64,000 nucleotides of DNA from contig NC_057918.1 in the NCBI RefSeq assembly GCF_018873765.1, positions 7,758,862 to 7,822,861 of the forward strand, given 5' to 3'. The DNA is from Telopea speciosissima (taxonomy: Eukaryota; Streptophyta; Magnoliopsida; Proteales; Proteaceae). Under the pieces are notes generated by a model. The model saw only the letters and a program-made list of their open reading frames with translations. It was not told the origin of the DNA and made no database searches. Shown in pieces: positions 44,301-56,616 of this stretch. Positions within the stretch are counted from its first letter, which is position 1; every line of letters begins with the position of its first letter. Both the position numbers and the translations under genes were made by a program.

Positions 44301-47300
44301 CTCCATTGTGACCAAGTGGTCACGGGTTCGAGTATGGAAACAGCCTCTCTATTAAAGCAGGGCTAAGGCTGTGTACATTATGAACCTCCCCAGACCCCGC
44401 AGTGGCGGGAGACTCATGCACTGGGTACGCCCTTTTTTTAATTTATAAAAAAAGTATGAACCCCAAGCATAACATAGCACAGAAGAAACACAACATATTG
44501 GAATGATACATTAAGACCAAAAGGAGACACATATCCCAGTATAGATTTGATGTTTCAAGGATCCTCTGTTAATTGTCAAGTTTATCAACTAAATCATTTC
44601 CGTATTAAAGGGCATACCCAGTGCAACCAATCCATTCTTACATTAAGATTTCTAAATTCTTTTTCTAAATGGTAGGATATGCTGAAAGTACCACTTCAAT
44701 CATGTATGAACAAGAAACAGAAAGCTCAGGCATGTTAAATACCTCCATATATGATTTTGGATGAGGTGTGACTGAGGGCTCCATAGATGCAGGTGCTGAT
44801 GGAGGCCTCACTGCACAAAACACTCCAATCATAAGAATAAAGATACAATATTAGAACAAAATTATATGGAAATGAAAGATTTAAAAGCAAATAATATGGA
44901 GGAAACAGGAAAATAGCTTAGCTTACCATTCCATGATAGCGTTTGAGTATGTTCATCTGTCTGCTTGTTTGATGAAAGAGCAATGTCTCTTGTAGCTTCC
45001 AATTTCCGAATAGCATTACACATAGACCTCATTTCCTCTACCTGGACATCCAACAAACTCCTAAAAGCCTCAAAGTACTTCTTCTCTGAAAAAGATACAC
45101 AAATGTCAGGATTCATTTTAATGAAGTCATAAAGAAAGGAGAGTATGCACATATGTATGTATATAATCCCCACCTTCACTTTTGGAGTTCAACATTTCCT
45201 GACTGACTTTGGCCACATCTGCTGCTGCAGCGGCAGCTGCCTTTGCAGCTGCTGCAGCTTCTTCATTCAGACTTGGTTTTGAATTACTTTTCTTGTCACC
45301 TTCTTCTTCTTCTTCTTCAGAAACCACCTTTCTAATCCAAGACTTCAACCTAGGGACAACAGCATGCTACACAGGAATATGTCATCAGATTGGCAGCCAC
45401 ATGTGAACCAGTTTGAAATGGTAAAACATCTAGGATATCAAGAACCTTCTATACATTCTCCTGGCTGGAAAAACCACAGTAAAATACCTATCAGGTAGCT
45501 GGCAATGTAATATAACCATGAATTGTATCATGCTCTCAGTTTTGACATTCTTAAGACTCAACTGCTGATACTTTTGATTAATGTCCAAACTTAAGATTTC
45601 AGAAATATGAAAAACAAATATAATATTCCCCAGTAATTTAGTGGTAAAGATCATTTTCGGAGACAAAAACCAACATCAGATGTATGCCCATTCTCATTGG
45701 TTTACCTACAGCTGTCACGGCGTCTACGAGACCCAAGGCATTGGAAGGGGCATGGACACAAGGTGACCAACAAGGAGCCTGGCGCCCAGGTGACGCTTTG
45801 ACAACTATGGGTTACCAACATTAAACTTCTTATATTGCAGCTATAGGTTTGTCGCACAAGATTATAGTAATAAAACTTAGGTTTCTAGATTCCAGATGTC
45901 ATTTACAATTTATCGCACATATGGTTGTCAACTTTAGGCAAATACACACACCTAATTTCTTGGTTCAACCAATTACCTAATGTAAGAAGGGGAGTCCAAA
46001 TTAGTAAGTTTCAAATCTCGGAGCGATATTTGTTCCATTACAAATGGAAAGAATGATTCTTTCACAATGCCACTTAAAATAACTTTCTCCCATAATTATT
46101 TGAAAAATTACAGTTGGCATGTTCGGAGGATTCCTATTTCAAAGTTTTCATATCTTGAAGGATTTGATGAATTAATCTATTGGAAGTTCAAACTAAATAA
46201 TTATTTCACATTGTTACTCAAAATAACTGATTTCCCACCTCCACCCCCTTTTTGGTTATCTGTAGCCGTTCCCGTATTTACTATCAAGCTGGGTGAGTGG
46301 GAACTTTAGCTAACCTTATAGCTCACTGAGTCAACAGTAGCACCCTACGTAATCAGTTTGATGGTTAAATGGTGTTCTAATACCTTAACAAACAAGGCAG
46401 ATCCAGCTCCAGAAGCAGCAAGCAACCCTACAGCAAGAAAAGCATGAGACCAATGAAACTGGTACTTCGATAATGTAGCCACTGTAGAAACAACAGCAGT
46501 AGGAGCAGCTGCTGCGGGTTGTGGACTTTGCGTTTGTGTGTGCATATTTGCAGATGAATTCAACTGGCCATCTGTGATCAATGACACAACGAGACAATAA
46601 CATATCAGCTGAAATGTGAAAATTATGATAAAAGAGTCCCAATATACAGTCCAAATGCTGTTCCCTTTTTACCTTGATTTTTCATAGTTGGCTGCGCACT
46701 TGTAACAGTTGGAGGCGTGTCCTAGGATTTATATAAAATATTACACATGAAGCATGAGTATAAGAGAATCAGAGGACCATTACAATTTGTCCTCATGAAT
46801 TTAAAGGGTATATCGAGAATAAGGCACAGACTAAAACAAGGTTTTTGCTTACAGGGACACGGCGGAAGGCTTCATCTATCTCCTCCTTCGTGAGGCCCTT
46901 TTTCTCGAGGAAAGAACGCCTGTAGATGACTGGGGAACCACTAACTTTAGGATGTGATAGAAACTTTACAGCATTTTGCACTTGCTCCTCTCTTATTGGT
47001 TCAGAGTTCACAAACACTGATTTTGATGAAGTTTCTTTCAGAGTTTCTCCATTGGGATCTTGCCCATTCCCCTCCATTGGTTTCACAAGCTCTGACTCTG
47101 ACATAAAGAAAATTATCCATTGAAGGGTGCTCATAAAATAGCACAAATGGTGTTTGATCTACAAAGATTGATTAGAGTATCTATATAAGTGCATATTTCT
47201 GCATCTTCAGCCATCCTAGATGATCATGAATGCAAACAAGAAAAGCATATTGACCTTGAGAAGAAAGTCCAATGTGTACAAACTTCGATAAAGCTAATTG

Positions 47301-48703
47301 AAAACTGTAATAAAATAAAACACATGAACTTATTCATCCATCTATTACACTTACGAGATAAAATAACTCAAAGACTAACTTCCCATTTACGTTTTACATG
47401 ACAGGATGAAAGGGGAAAAGCTCAGTGAAGCTTTTGATGACATGAAAATGAGTAAGCTGTCAACCACAGTCATGAGATGCCAGTGACCTCTAGCAAGTGT
47501 CCTGGCATTGTCATCCCTTTGCTGAAATTGGGTGGTAGGAAAATAAAATGGTGTCCACACACACATACACAAACACAGAGGGAGAGAGTGATATTGTCCT
47601 CAAGTCAAGGTACTAAACAACTTCAATGGAGGTAGTAGTAGTATAAGATATACAGAATTCCCATTACTGTCAGTGTGGGACTAACATAAGAATGCAGCTG
47701 CATGAGCTTTGGCACTCACACTCCTCTGCCATGGGCTAATTGACGGATGGCCGGGAAGTATATAGCTCCCTAAGGGTTACCAGTACCCAAGCAAATGATT
47801 TTTTTTTTTTTTTTTGGCAATGCACGAAAATCCAATTACAGCCTTCACCATCTTGAAGATGCTATACTGTCAAAGAAGCTAAAGTGAAGTAAATCGATTG
47901 GAATTACTTAAAACTTCTTGGCCACCAAAAGATAAACGATGTCCTAATCGCCTATAGAGTTTGAAACAAAGAGCCCTTGCACAACAACATGGTCCAAGAA
48001 TCTGAAATGCCACGACCTTAGTATATATTCGACACTAGCTGGTTCATTAAAAAAAGTGAGATGAACCAGCTGAATCATTGACCTCTACGAGAATAAAAGT
48101 ATCAAAACCATGGGAAACAAAGATAGCAAAGACAGAATGCAATTTACTCCCATACTACCTAAACTAGAAAAAGACGATATAAAAAAAAATGCTAGAGAGG
48201 GATTGAAACAGAAAGAAAGAAATTGAATAACAGCTTTTTAACTAATCTGTAAGTTTTCTAGAACAATCATAAGGTTCAGTTTTGCGTCTCATCACGTGTT
48301 CCCTCCGACAGCAAGAAGTTGAAAACAAATTCAAACACGCATTAGAATTCGATATCATTCAGAATTGTCATGAGCACTCAATTCTCAGGGACAAATCCTA
48401 TTAGTAAATTGAAAAACAAGTAAATAGAGACTTTTATGTTGGACTTCTAGAATATAACTATAATTCGTAGTTGCAATTGCAAAAATTGAAAAACCATAGC
48501 CTCACACAGAATTCAGCACTGAAACAACAACGAAATTCATTTCAGAAACCAAAGAATCTAACGAAATAAAGGGAAGGAAGGGGAGTGTGAAGAACAGAGA
48601 AGAAGCTCGAAGTTAATGATGAAGAGATAAAACTAAAAATATCACCAGGGTTTTGAGGTTTCGCGTCCGAAACAGTCGAGGGAATGGTAGATTCAGAACC
48701 CAT
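41334..48703 (-). CDS. PEX14: Peroxisomal membrane docking protein PEX14
   Basis: PEX14 sits in the peroxisomal membrane with PEX13 and docks the import receptors PEX5 and PEX7. Exons: 48703-48646, 47097-46853, 46721-46673, 46571-46384, 45366-45174, 45085-44927, 44810-44743, 42688-42644, 42555-42487, 41834-41334; 524 residues (Arabidopsis PEX14 is about 507). The receptor-binding domain is at 55-101 (EEQVQNAVKFLSHPKVSGSP, then SFLEKKGLTKEEIDEAFRRV). One hydrophobic membrane segment lies at about 160-179. An alanine-rich and heptad-like stretch follows at about 205-290 (coiled coil). A conserved MPPNP-like segment appears as EINDLPPNPNQLLSNP, and the tail has WWQQKN and ELQRVTKVSESGG, as in other plant PEX14. 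Intron 7 (about 2 kb) carries an Au SINE and intron 5-4 region a family D element. Exon 8, encoding RGEKPPGIR, diverges from the usual IQRGEKP. Confidence 0.95.
44253..44459 (+). mobile_element. Au SINE with 16-bp target-site duplication
   Basis: The body (44269-44443) starts GAGGGCGGGCCTTGGTGCAA, contains the B box GGGTTCGAGT and the block CCCCAGACCCCGCAGTGGCG, and ends GGGTACGCCCTTTTTTT: a full-length Au SINE, a tRNA-related plant family with a T-rich 3' end. TATAAAAAAGGTATGA precedes it (44253-44268) and TATAAAAAAAGTATGA follows (44444-44459), one mismatch. It is in PEX14 intron 7, on the opposite strand to the gene. Confidence 0.9.
45710..45809. mobile_element. Short family D (MULE-like MITE) copy
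   Basis: CAGCTGTCACGGCGTC at the left and ATAGTTGTCAAAGCGTC (right end, other strand) match the family D ends at 28895-29359. Flanks GGTTTACCT and GGGTTACCA agree at 7 of 9 positions, consistent with an old 9-bp duplication. It lies in PEX14 intron 4. Confidence 0.55.
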
Positions 48704-49061
48704 ACTCACTCCCGTAAAAGAACTGATGATCTCGGCCTAAATCAAATCACGCACGAAGTGAATGATCAGGTTAGAAGTTCTGAATCTAATCCACGAGGAA
48801 TGGAAATTGAAGAAGAAGCAGAAAAACTTGAATTGAAGGAATTGATAAATAAATACTACCTGTGATGACGAATTGGAGTATAGAAGATTGGGGCATGGGA
48901 CTTCAGAGAAGTTTGCTCATATCGAAGCGTAGCAGAAAGCGCCAAAAACAAACAGAGCAGATGATTCCCTTTTAGGCGTTTTAGCCACTCGTCCGTATCA
49001 CTATAATCCGGTGGGAGCGGCTAGGCAACGTGGGTTCAGGTGGGACCGGGTTCTACGTATG

Positions 49062-49243
49062 GATTATTAACCTGCGGCAGTGGTTGGTGGAGATGTTGAC
49101 ACATGATCGCTTGGATATCCAACAAACTCTATAGTCAATGAATTCGGATCATTAGATGTTCGAGCTGCTACATGTCTACATGTCAATATCTCCACCTACC
49201 ACTGCCGCACTGCCACGTTTTAGAGAATTGAAGAGGATAATTT
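49062..49243. mobile_element. Family B foldback element, diverged copy
   Basis: The arms GGTTGGTGGAGATGTTGACA and TGTCAATATCTCCACCTACC are near-complementary, and the ends match ATTATTAACC / GAATTGAAGAGGATAATT. It is clearly homologous to 17964-18165 but more diverged. Confidence 0.65.
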
Positions 49244-49592
49244 TTCTCTGGATATTGGTATCTTATATGCCGTATAGGCCGATATGTATCCAATATAATT
49301 GATATCGTGGGAGACTGACACCGATATAGTTATCAATACAGAATCGGCTGTGTCAGCCAAAAAGTGGTTGTTGTTTTGGCGAAAAAATCGCCACGACACT
49401 TGTCAGAGTGTAGAGGAACACACGCCCTCTAACATCACACTTGTGGATCCCACTCTCTCTCCCTCTGTGTTGGATGATTTTTAATTTCTGGCTCCTTCAT
49501 TGGTAGGAACTTGTAGAGTTGTACTGCATCGTAGTAGATCCTCTTCCTTATTTTTAATGAAAAAGGGAATTTTCGATTCTCTTTTTTCCTTT

Positions 49593-49761
49593 GGGGAAAG
49601 AACGCCACCTGGTCACATAGGCACACCATCCCTGCGCCCAGCCAGAGGGGTGCTACTAATGATCGCCGCACCCCCTAGAAACATGAAAATGATCAGAGAT
49701 GCGACAATCATTTTACACACCCTTGTGTCAAGCTGCGTGACTAAGTGGCTTTCTATTTCCC
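49593..49761. mobile_element. MITE-like element, family A, copy 7
   Basis: The left end GGGGAAAGAACGCCACCTGG and the right end on the other strand GGGAAATAGAAAGCCACTTA form an inverted repeat. The inner GGTCACATAGG / GTCACGCAGC also pair. Confidence 0.65.
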
Positions 49762-50912
49762 ATATATTTTTGTTAATCTCCTATGGAGGGTCCGGCCAAT
49801 AGGGGTTGGCATCCCAACTCAAAGAAGGCCAACCAAGACGTTGGCCGGTAGGGGATGGGGGTGTGGGAAAAGAGAGAATAACTGGATGTACACATCCCAA
49901 TTAAGTAAGGTGATAATGGGTTGAAATATAACTGCAATGTATTTGTAATATTGTATATATGACACGAATCATGAGGAAAAGAAACATTGGTAATCTGATG
50001 ATCACTATAATTAATCTTTTTTTATTTTTTTTGGGTGAAATGATCACTATAATTAATCATGAAACACTGAAATGAGTTCATCTCCTGTCTACATGCAAAA
50101 AGGACATTATTAAATGCAAAGGGTGTGTTTCTCTTGCTTTTACAGAGTACAAAATTAACTATTAATTAAATGAATTTACAAATTAGTTGTTATTTAATTA
50201 TTTTTAAATTTACATCCAACCTGTAAGGCCCCAGGGCATCAACAATCGAAATAATCAGTCTCAGTTGTTGAAACACACAAAGATCAACACAATGCAAGGT
50301 CTGTCAAATGTTGCAAATGAAGTTTAATTTTTTAATTCCAGTAGAACAACTTCCAAATCAGGCAAGCACTCCAGGTCAACCAACAGAAACAAGCAAAAAT
50401 ATTCTGATAAAGACATTCCACAGTAATATCATGATGACTTACGAAGTCATGTGCGGTAGCAATACCAAACCAAATACGACGAGTAGTAGGGTCTTGAGCG
50501 AAGCCTTGGCTAAACCTTGGAAAACTTAATGCCATAATACCTTCCAAATCCTCCTATTGTCCTACTGCAAATCTCTGGCACCATTTGGCATATAGGACCA
50601 AGGATAGTGCAAGATCTCTCGAGGATCAGAAATGCAACAGATACCTGAGGTTAGAACTGAAGTTACATCAATAGTAACCTAACCCGAATGGAAGCCAAAG
50701 GGTACTTCTTGTTGGTGAGAAATAAATCCGCAGCAAAGTAGAATGCTTCAGTGTATAATCAGTTGTCGAACTCCAACACTACCTTCCACTGCTGTCTTTT
50801 TTGCAGCCTTGGTTGTTGCTGGAACTATATGGTATGGTTCAACAACTACCCCGATTGAATTATTTGTGCTAGGCAATTACTTAGAAATATATTTTGTGCA
50901 ACAACCCTTTTC

Positions 50913-52418
50913 CTAATTCCACATTAGATCCTCCAAAATAGTTGAAGTGCTCTCAAGAAGACTGGTTTTAAATCCCAAACTGAGAAGTAATGCCTCCCAA
51001 ACCCTTGTCCCAGGAGTAGCATCACGACTAACCATTTGTTCCAACAGTTTGAGGGCCTCAGAAACAAGACCTTTCTTACACAGCCCACAGACAATCTCAT
51101 CAAAAGTCAGAGACTGAGGAATAAAACCCCAACTCCACATCTCCTCCAACAACATCAAAGCTTCCATCACTTGATCTTTAGAAACCAAGCCATCAATCAG
51201 AATTGTATATGTATGCAAATTCCCTTGGACGCCCTTCAAACCCATCTCCTTTATCAGATCTTGTGCTCTCCTCACCTGCCCAATCTTACAAACCATCCCT
51301 ATAAGTGTGTTATAAGTAACCACATCTGGTTTGCACCCAAATTGCTCCATTAAACCAACCATCTTAAATCCAGCTTCTACATTATTCTGCTTACATAAAC
51401 CATTTATATAGACATTGAAAGAATAAAGGTCAGGAACTAAACCCATCACAAGAATTTCATCAAACAAATCATCTGCCTTCTGAAAATCCCCAGCAGAGAT
51501 AATCCCATCCAGAACCATGGTATAACAAACGATGTCAGGCTTGATCCCATCCGATTTCATCTGGTCTAACACATCCAAGGCATCCATCCCCCTCCCATCT
51601 TTAACCAAAACTTTTATCACATTAACAAAGTCACCCGCATTCAGAGTGAATCCTGTCTTCTGCATTTCACCCAGGAAATCCGTAACCTCGAGTGACGAGA
51701 ACTCGCCATGTTCACACATTGATGAGAGAATCAAAGAATACAATGTCACATCTGCATTGTACCCACAACGAGGCATATGATTCAATAGCTCAATAGCATT
51801 ACCAATCCTTTTTATCTTACAAAGAGTAGTAATCAGTATATGAAAGCTTGACTCCTCAAGCCGAATATTTATAGCATGACTCTTTAATAGAATTTGGTGA
51901 ACCATTTGAAGACCAACGCTTTTCTTACAGAGAACTAAAAGTAAAGCATTCAGGGAGTGAACAGAGAGGGTGCATCTGAATTTTGGAATTCTGAAGAAGA
52001 TATCAACAGCATCCTGAAACATATTTGCCTTTCCATAGATTCGGATAAGATCAACAAAAAAATTTTCTGGTGGCTCAAAACTTTCAACTTTCTCAAGACG
52101 ATCCAGGACTGGAGGGAGTTGATCAAACCAGAAATTTTTGGCTAAGGTTTTGATAATGAAAGAGTATGCATAAGGGGTGGGTTCACATCCATAAATGTTG
52201 AAGGAGTTGATGAGGGCAGAGAGGAGAAGAGGCTTGTCAGGGTTTTGTTGTTGTTCAAAATTTGCTGCCTCTCTCATAAGGGTTTCCATTGCTCGCTGTT
52301 CATCAAACTTTTGCTGCCATTTACCTTTGTAGGGTGAGAGAGGCCACCGTCTTTGTTTTCCACCTCTTTTCACAAGACTACTAAAACTGCTTACAGAAGA
52401 AGAATTGAATAGCGCCAT
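50913..52418 (-). CDS. Pentatricopeptide repeat protein, P class, probably mitochondrial
   Basis: An intronless 501-codon frame encodes a protein built almost entirely of 35-residue PPR motifs. About ten are readable between residues 65 and 480, for example [51 protein letters not shown] and [20 protein letters not shown] proteins bind RNA in organelles, one repeat per base. There is no E, DYW or other C-terminal domain, so it is P class. The N-terminus ([20 protein letters not shown]) is rich in Ser and Arg with no early acid residue, fitting an organelle presequence. From memory, the KWPLSP-like segment ([12 protein letters not shown]) and overall order resemble Arabidopsis At2g38420. Lack of introns is normal for plant PPR genes. 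The target RNA cannot be read from sequence alone. Confidence 0.92.
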   Translation of the reverse strand: MALFNSSSVSSFSSLVKRGGKQRRWPLSPYKGKWQQKFDEQRAMETLMREAANFEQQQNPDKPLLLSALINSFNIYGCEPTPYAYSFIIKTLAKNFWFDQLPPVLDRLEKVESFEPPENFFVDLIRIYGKANMFQDAVDIFFRIPKFRCTLSVHSLNALLLVLCKKSVGLQMVHQILLKSHAINIRLEESSFHILITTLCKIKRIGNAIELLNHMPRCGYNADVTLYSLILSSMCEHGEFSSLEVTDFLGEMQKTGFTLNAGDFVNVIKVLVKDGRGMDALDVLDQMKSDGIKPDIVCYTMVLDGIISAGDFQKADDLFDEILVMGLVPDLYSFNVYINGLCKQNNVEAGFKMVGLMEQFGCKPDVVTYNTLIGMVCKIGQVRRAQDLIKEMGLKGVQGNLHTYTILIDGLVSKDQVMEALMLLEEMWSWGFIPQSLTFDEIVCGLCKKGLVSEALKLLEQMVSRDATPGTRVWEALLLSLGFKTSLLESTSTILEDLMWN

Positions 52419-53470
52419 GCTGTTGTAGTGATTATGGAAAATGGGAAGTCTACTAATATCTAATTCTTGAAAAAGTACCTACCCATGTCATGTGATGGAT
52501 GATATTGCAAAAAGGCAGCTCCGTCAGTCCCGGAACCTTGTTAACTGTGATGGATGATGATGAGGTCAATCCCCAATTATTATTCTATCAAACTCCCACC
52601 CATTGCTTATGAACTCAAATTATCTGCAACAATTATCAGTTCTAGTATTAAGATACTAGACAAGATCAATCATTAAAACAATTAATTACATGACATATAT
52701 CTCTCTTTTTACTAAGAAATTCTATTTTACAAGATCAGAAAATTAGGTTCATGTCATATCATCCAACATACGGTCCCACCATAGGAGATCTCCTACCGGA
52801 TTCAGATGTGGATTAAATGATAGAAATCACCAAGAGATTACAAAGATATTAGAAACTGAGAAACTAAGGGTGTGTTTGGCATGAACTCCAGGATCCCTTA
52901 TCCCAGAGATTTGGATTGAGATTGTTGTTTGGTTTGCTCTTTAGTAGTTATAAATTCTGAGGACCATAAACTTTATATACTTAATACTATATTAAGTATA
53001 TAAAGTTTAGGACCAACTTTCCCTCCACCCACAGTGAATGGGGGCGGGAGAGGGCAGGAAACGGTATCGGAAGGGTATTTTGGAACATACTAAAACCCTA
53101 GGAGGGGTTTGTGAACTTAGGATGGTGGGTGAACCGTCCTCTATGGGTGGAGGGAAACTTTGACCTAAAGTTTATGGGCGAAGATCTCAAAAGTTCCAAC
53201 ATATTTTCGTTGCCTTCCATTTCATAATACATGGTTCTTCTAACTTCTAAAATCTGTGGGCTAGGCTTCACACCAACTTGGATTACTCCACGGTTTGCAA
53301 GGAATCACTCATGCTGCAAAGAATGCAATAAGATCTTAACGGTAATGGTATACCCTAATTAATTTCCAGGGATAACCAAAAACATAAATAACATTAAAAG
53401 ATAGGGTGGGGGGTGGGGGGGAAAGCAGCAGAACTGATTAAGCAGGCCTGGTCAATCAATATATCTGCTA

Positions 53471-53577
53471 ACAACTAACTAACAGTTTCTTTTTCTCAAG
53501 TTGAATTCAAGAATGAAAAAGGGCAAACAACTAACGGTTTCTTTTTCTTAAGTTGAATTCAAGAATGAAAAAGGGTA
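53471..53577. repeat. Tandem duplication of about 52 bp
   Basis: Two head-to-tail units contain AACTAACAGTTTCTTTTTCT / AACTAACGGTTTCTTTTTCT followed by TTGAATTCAAGAATGAAAAA and GGG. Only about three positions differ, so it is recent. Confidence 0.85.
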
Positions 53578-54594
53578 ATCAAGATCATTCCAATTTCCAG
53601 CACTCCCAACTTGAGGATATATCATAACAGCAAGTAAAACCAGTGAGAAATGTGAATGCACAATTGCAAATTGCCAATTCACATTTGGCAATACCAGATC
53701 CACTCAGCTGTTATGGCCAATCTGAACTGATCCCAATCCCTAAATATGTCTGTATACCATGGAGAGATCTCTCCGAAAAGAAAATTAATTATATAAATTT
53801 CCGCCCAATACAGCATCAAACATTATCAAGGTCCAGTCAGACATATTTAGGTCGGTCTTAGGCCAATCGCGAGATCAACCATAGCTGATGCCACCGTGAT
53901 AAGCTTAAAAGTTATATTCGTAGGCCTACAATTCAAACGTTTGTATGTGCATCACCTGAGCCAATGAGACACAGGGCAGGAGCCTTAGTTTAACCAGTAA
54001 GAAAATGCACGGCACAAATAATTGCCAAACCTACTTACCTAGCTTGGCCCTAAATCAGGCAATCCAAAATACGACTCCCCAGTGCCTATCATTGTTTTAA
54101 CCCACAAAACGATTACTATCAAAACATGAGTGGATCAGTGAAGCTTCTTCAGCTTTCAGAAGAAGTGATGCACTGCGATTCTGGTTTGTCTTTTCAATAA
54201 ACAAACTGATTCATTGTTTCTCACATGTACTATAATTTTCAAATTGAAAGTCAGATTTTCGGATGTGTGCTTCTATATTTCTATTAATAAGAACAAATTA
54301 CCAAGATTAATCAAAACAACTAAAGAAGCATTATTCCCAAATATTTCTATTTTAACCAAAAATAAAAAGTAAATATATAAGTACAGCAACAGAGAACAAC
54401 AATTAACGATGAATCGCATCAATTCGTAACGAATAAACACCCAAACAACAAAAATGCAGAGAGAGACATTGGAGAAAAGGAGACCTACAAATTTATTGGT
54501 CCAAAAAGTTTGAAATTGCAAACATAAAAACTAAACAATAGATGTAAGAGAAGGGCAAAACACCCAAAACACAGAGAGAGAGAGAGACTTACAG

Positions 54595-54725
54595 TAAGGC
54601 CGGGGATAGGTGCAGCTATGTCCTCGGTCGGCTTGCGAGGGTCGTTTTCTCGAATGAGAAAGCACTCGTGTCCATTGGTAACAAGGAAGCTTTTCTTGCT
54701 TGCAGTGTGAGAAAAAAAGAGGAGG
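54595..54725 (-). other. Possible coding exon, unrecognised
   Basis: On the minus strand one frame reads ASKKSFLVTNGHECFLIREN and continues DPRKPTEDIAAPIPGLT, then meets a good donor, ACT|GTAAGT. The amino acid mix looks protein-like and lacks low complexity, unlike the flanks. I cannot place it in a family and find no matching downstream exon before the PPR gene, so it may be a lone exon of a broken gene, part of a noncoding transcript, or chance. Confidence 0.25.
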
Positions 54726-54972
54726 GAGTCCTCTAGCGCGACCCTGCCCTGCTCTGTTTTCTCTCACTGGATCTCTCCAGTGACCAGAGGATAAGTGGGG
54801 GGGGGGGGGGCATAGTCCCATTACAATTTAGAAGCATGTGCCTGCTTGATAACTTTACGGGTGTTTCTGTTTTGGTTATGTGCTGAGAAACAGCAGAACA
54901 GTTTTTTCATTTTCTGCGCTGAGAAACCACTTTTGACCCGCTTGGTAAACCTGTTCTAGAGAACTGCTCTCC

Positions 54973-54991
54973 TTTTTTTTTTTTTTTTTTT
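54973..54991. repeat. Poly(T) run
   Basis: A 19-bp T-run that may be the A-tail of an old minus-strand retroposon; the neighbouring DNA was not recognised. Confidence 0.5.
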
Positions 54992-55779
54992 AACCAAGTA
55001 CTCTATATATGCTGATTATAACAGGTGGTTCATGAGCTCTGTAAAATTCACTAGAGGTCTTCAATATTACGAGTTCTCATTTGATCCCTTCATCTGCCTC
55101 CATTCATTGTCGCTTGGCTATGATCCTTCTGTAAAATCACCTTCTAACCTTCCTTCTCATCTCTTTCATGGCTATGATCCTTCTTGAAATCCTCCGAATT
55201 GGCCCAGCTGCTTCTTCTGTTCTCTAAAATTGCTGACCACCTATATATGAAACATTAAAAATCATATTTCCCAAAAGAATCATTGGACAGTCCTCAGACA
55301 TGAGTTCCCCCCCCCCCCTCTTCTCCCCTTCTTCCCTGTGAAAGTGTGGTAGTGTTTAGAAAGGTTAGTAGATGAAAACGAGTAACTAGCAAGGCTTATG
55401 TTATGATCGATCAAAAGAATATTGACTAAACTAGCTAGCATTTTAAAAAGGGTCTCCAGATCGAATAAAATTCTCTTGAAAGGTTCTCATATGTGATGCA
55501 ATTATCCATTTAAGTGCTTCCCACAGTAGCATTCCAATATAGAATTACAATCTGGAAGGTGGGAGAGAAATGTTTACAATAGAGACAAATCATGCTTCAA
55601 TCAGAAAATGCTGAGAATACCCAAATGCCTAGCGATTTTAGATTCAATGAAAATCAATGAAATAAATGCATTTACATACACATGCACACAAATACTGAAA
55701 TACGCAGAGAAAAATGAACCGGAGGTCCAAAAATACAAATCTAACACAGATCATACAATTTTAGGTAACAGTAACTAAA

Positions 55780-55880
55780 AATCCCTAAATCCATACCTAA
55801 GAAACGATTTTGCTCAAGAAATCCCTAAAATCCTTAAAATCCATACCTAAAAATCGATTTTGCTCAAGAAATCCCTAAAA
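55780..55880. repeat. Tandem duplication of about 52 bp
   Basis: ATCCATACCTAAGAAACGAT and ATCCATACCTAAAAATCGAT are each followed by TTTGCTCAAGAAATCCCTAA. Confidence 0.8.
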
Positions 55881-55931
55881 TCCAAAACAGAGAAGACCGA
55901 GAGGGAGAGAGCAAGAGAGAGTTGTAGAGAT

Positions 55932-55933
<2 letters not shown>

Positions 55934-55969
<36 letters not shown>

Positions 55970-56010
55970 GCAGAGCCTGCGAGAGAGAGAGGGAGAGAGA
56001 GCGAGAGAGG
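55934..56010. repeat. (GA)n tract
   Basis: A GA run of about 34 bp followed by interrupted GAGAGAG segments. The open frames it creates encode only Arg-Glu repeats and are not genes. Confidence 0.9.
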
Positions 56011-56476
56011 GATTGCTGTTCTTACCTTGCTATCTCAGGAATTGCAGGTAGGGGTCTCCTCCTCTGCTCCTGCTCTTCCGCTTCTCTTCCCCTTCGGTCA
56101 CAACTCACAAGTGCCTTTCTCAAAAACGAACAAATGCCAACATTTAATCGGGAACAACTGGTCAAGTTTGTGCTGAGAAACGTCAAAAGCCTTCAGGAGC
56201 ATAAATTTTGATTTATCCACTCAATAACATATTCTTGGGAATACTGTTTATCAAACACTTTTTAGATATTTTTCCGTTTCTTAAAATAAAAGAACATTAT
56301 ATATTGTCTCCAGTAAGATTATCAAGCGGACACATAGTTCTCGACTCGTCCTCCCTTAAACATGATGACTCAGGGTGGTCAAAAGAGTCATGGCCTTTTC
56401 TATTCTTTAGGGTTTAAACTTTTGATATGATTTTCTTCTTTAATTTCTACCAAAAAAGATCAAAAAAATAAAAAAA

Positions 56477-56616
56477 GGCTCTTAATCGCATGGTCTCTAC
56501 ACCAACATCTAGGCCAATGGGAGAGGGTGCTTCGGTATCCACCCAAGTGGCAAGGGTGTCATTTCATGTTGTCTTGAGAGAGCATAGGGGTGCAACCAAG
56601 TAGGGATCTTTTTCCC
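56477..56616. mobile_element. MITE-like element, family A subfamily A', copy 8
   Basis: Right end (other strand) GGGAAAAAGATCCCTACTTG and left end GGCTCTTAATCGCATGG are degenerate inverted repeats. The interior GCCAATGGGAGAGGGTGC and GGGTGTCATTTCATG parallel 38571-38729. Confidence 0.5.

Larger units (their letters stand above)
48704..50912. other. Spacer between PEX14 and the PPR gene
   Basis: The PEX14 promoter and leader occupy the left part. A diverged family B foldback element (49062-49243), a TATCG-rich patch (49255-49330) and a family A element (49593-49761) follow. The remainder to the PPR stop codon is AT-rich, probably including the PPR 3' untranslated region. I see no other gene. 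Confidence 0.6.

Noticed and set aside
45209-45406. Plus-strand alanine/serine-rich open frame
   Set aside because: It is the antisense of the Ala- and Glu-rich coiled-coil exon of PEX14; low-complexity codons leave the reverse strand open.
51036-52145. Several plus-strand open frames inside the PPR gene
   Set aside because: They are reverse-strand shadows of an intact PPR coding sequence and show no domain of their own.
55860-56176. Arg-Glu rich open frames
   Set aside because: They are produced by the GA microsatellite and are not proteins.
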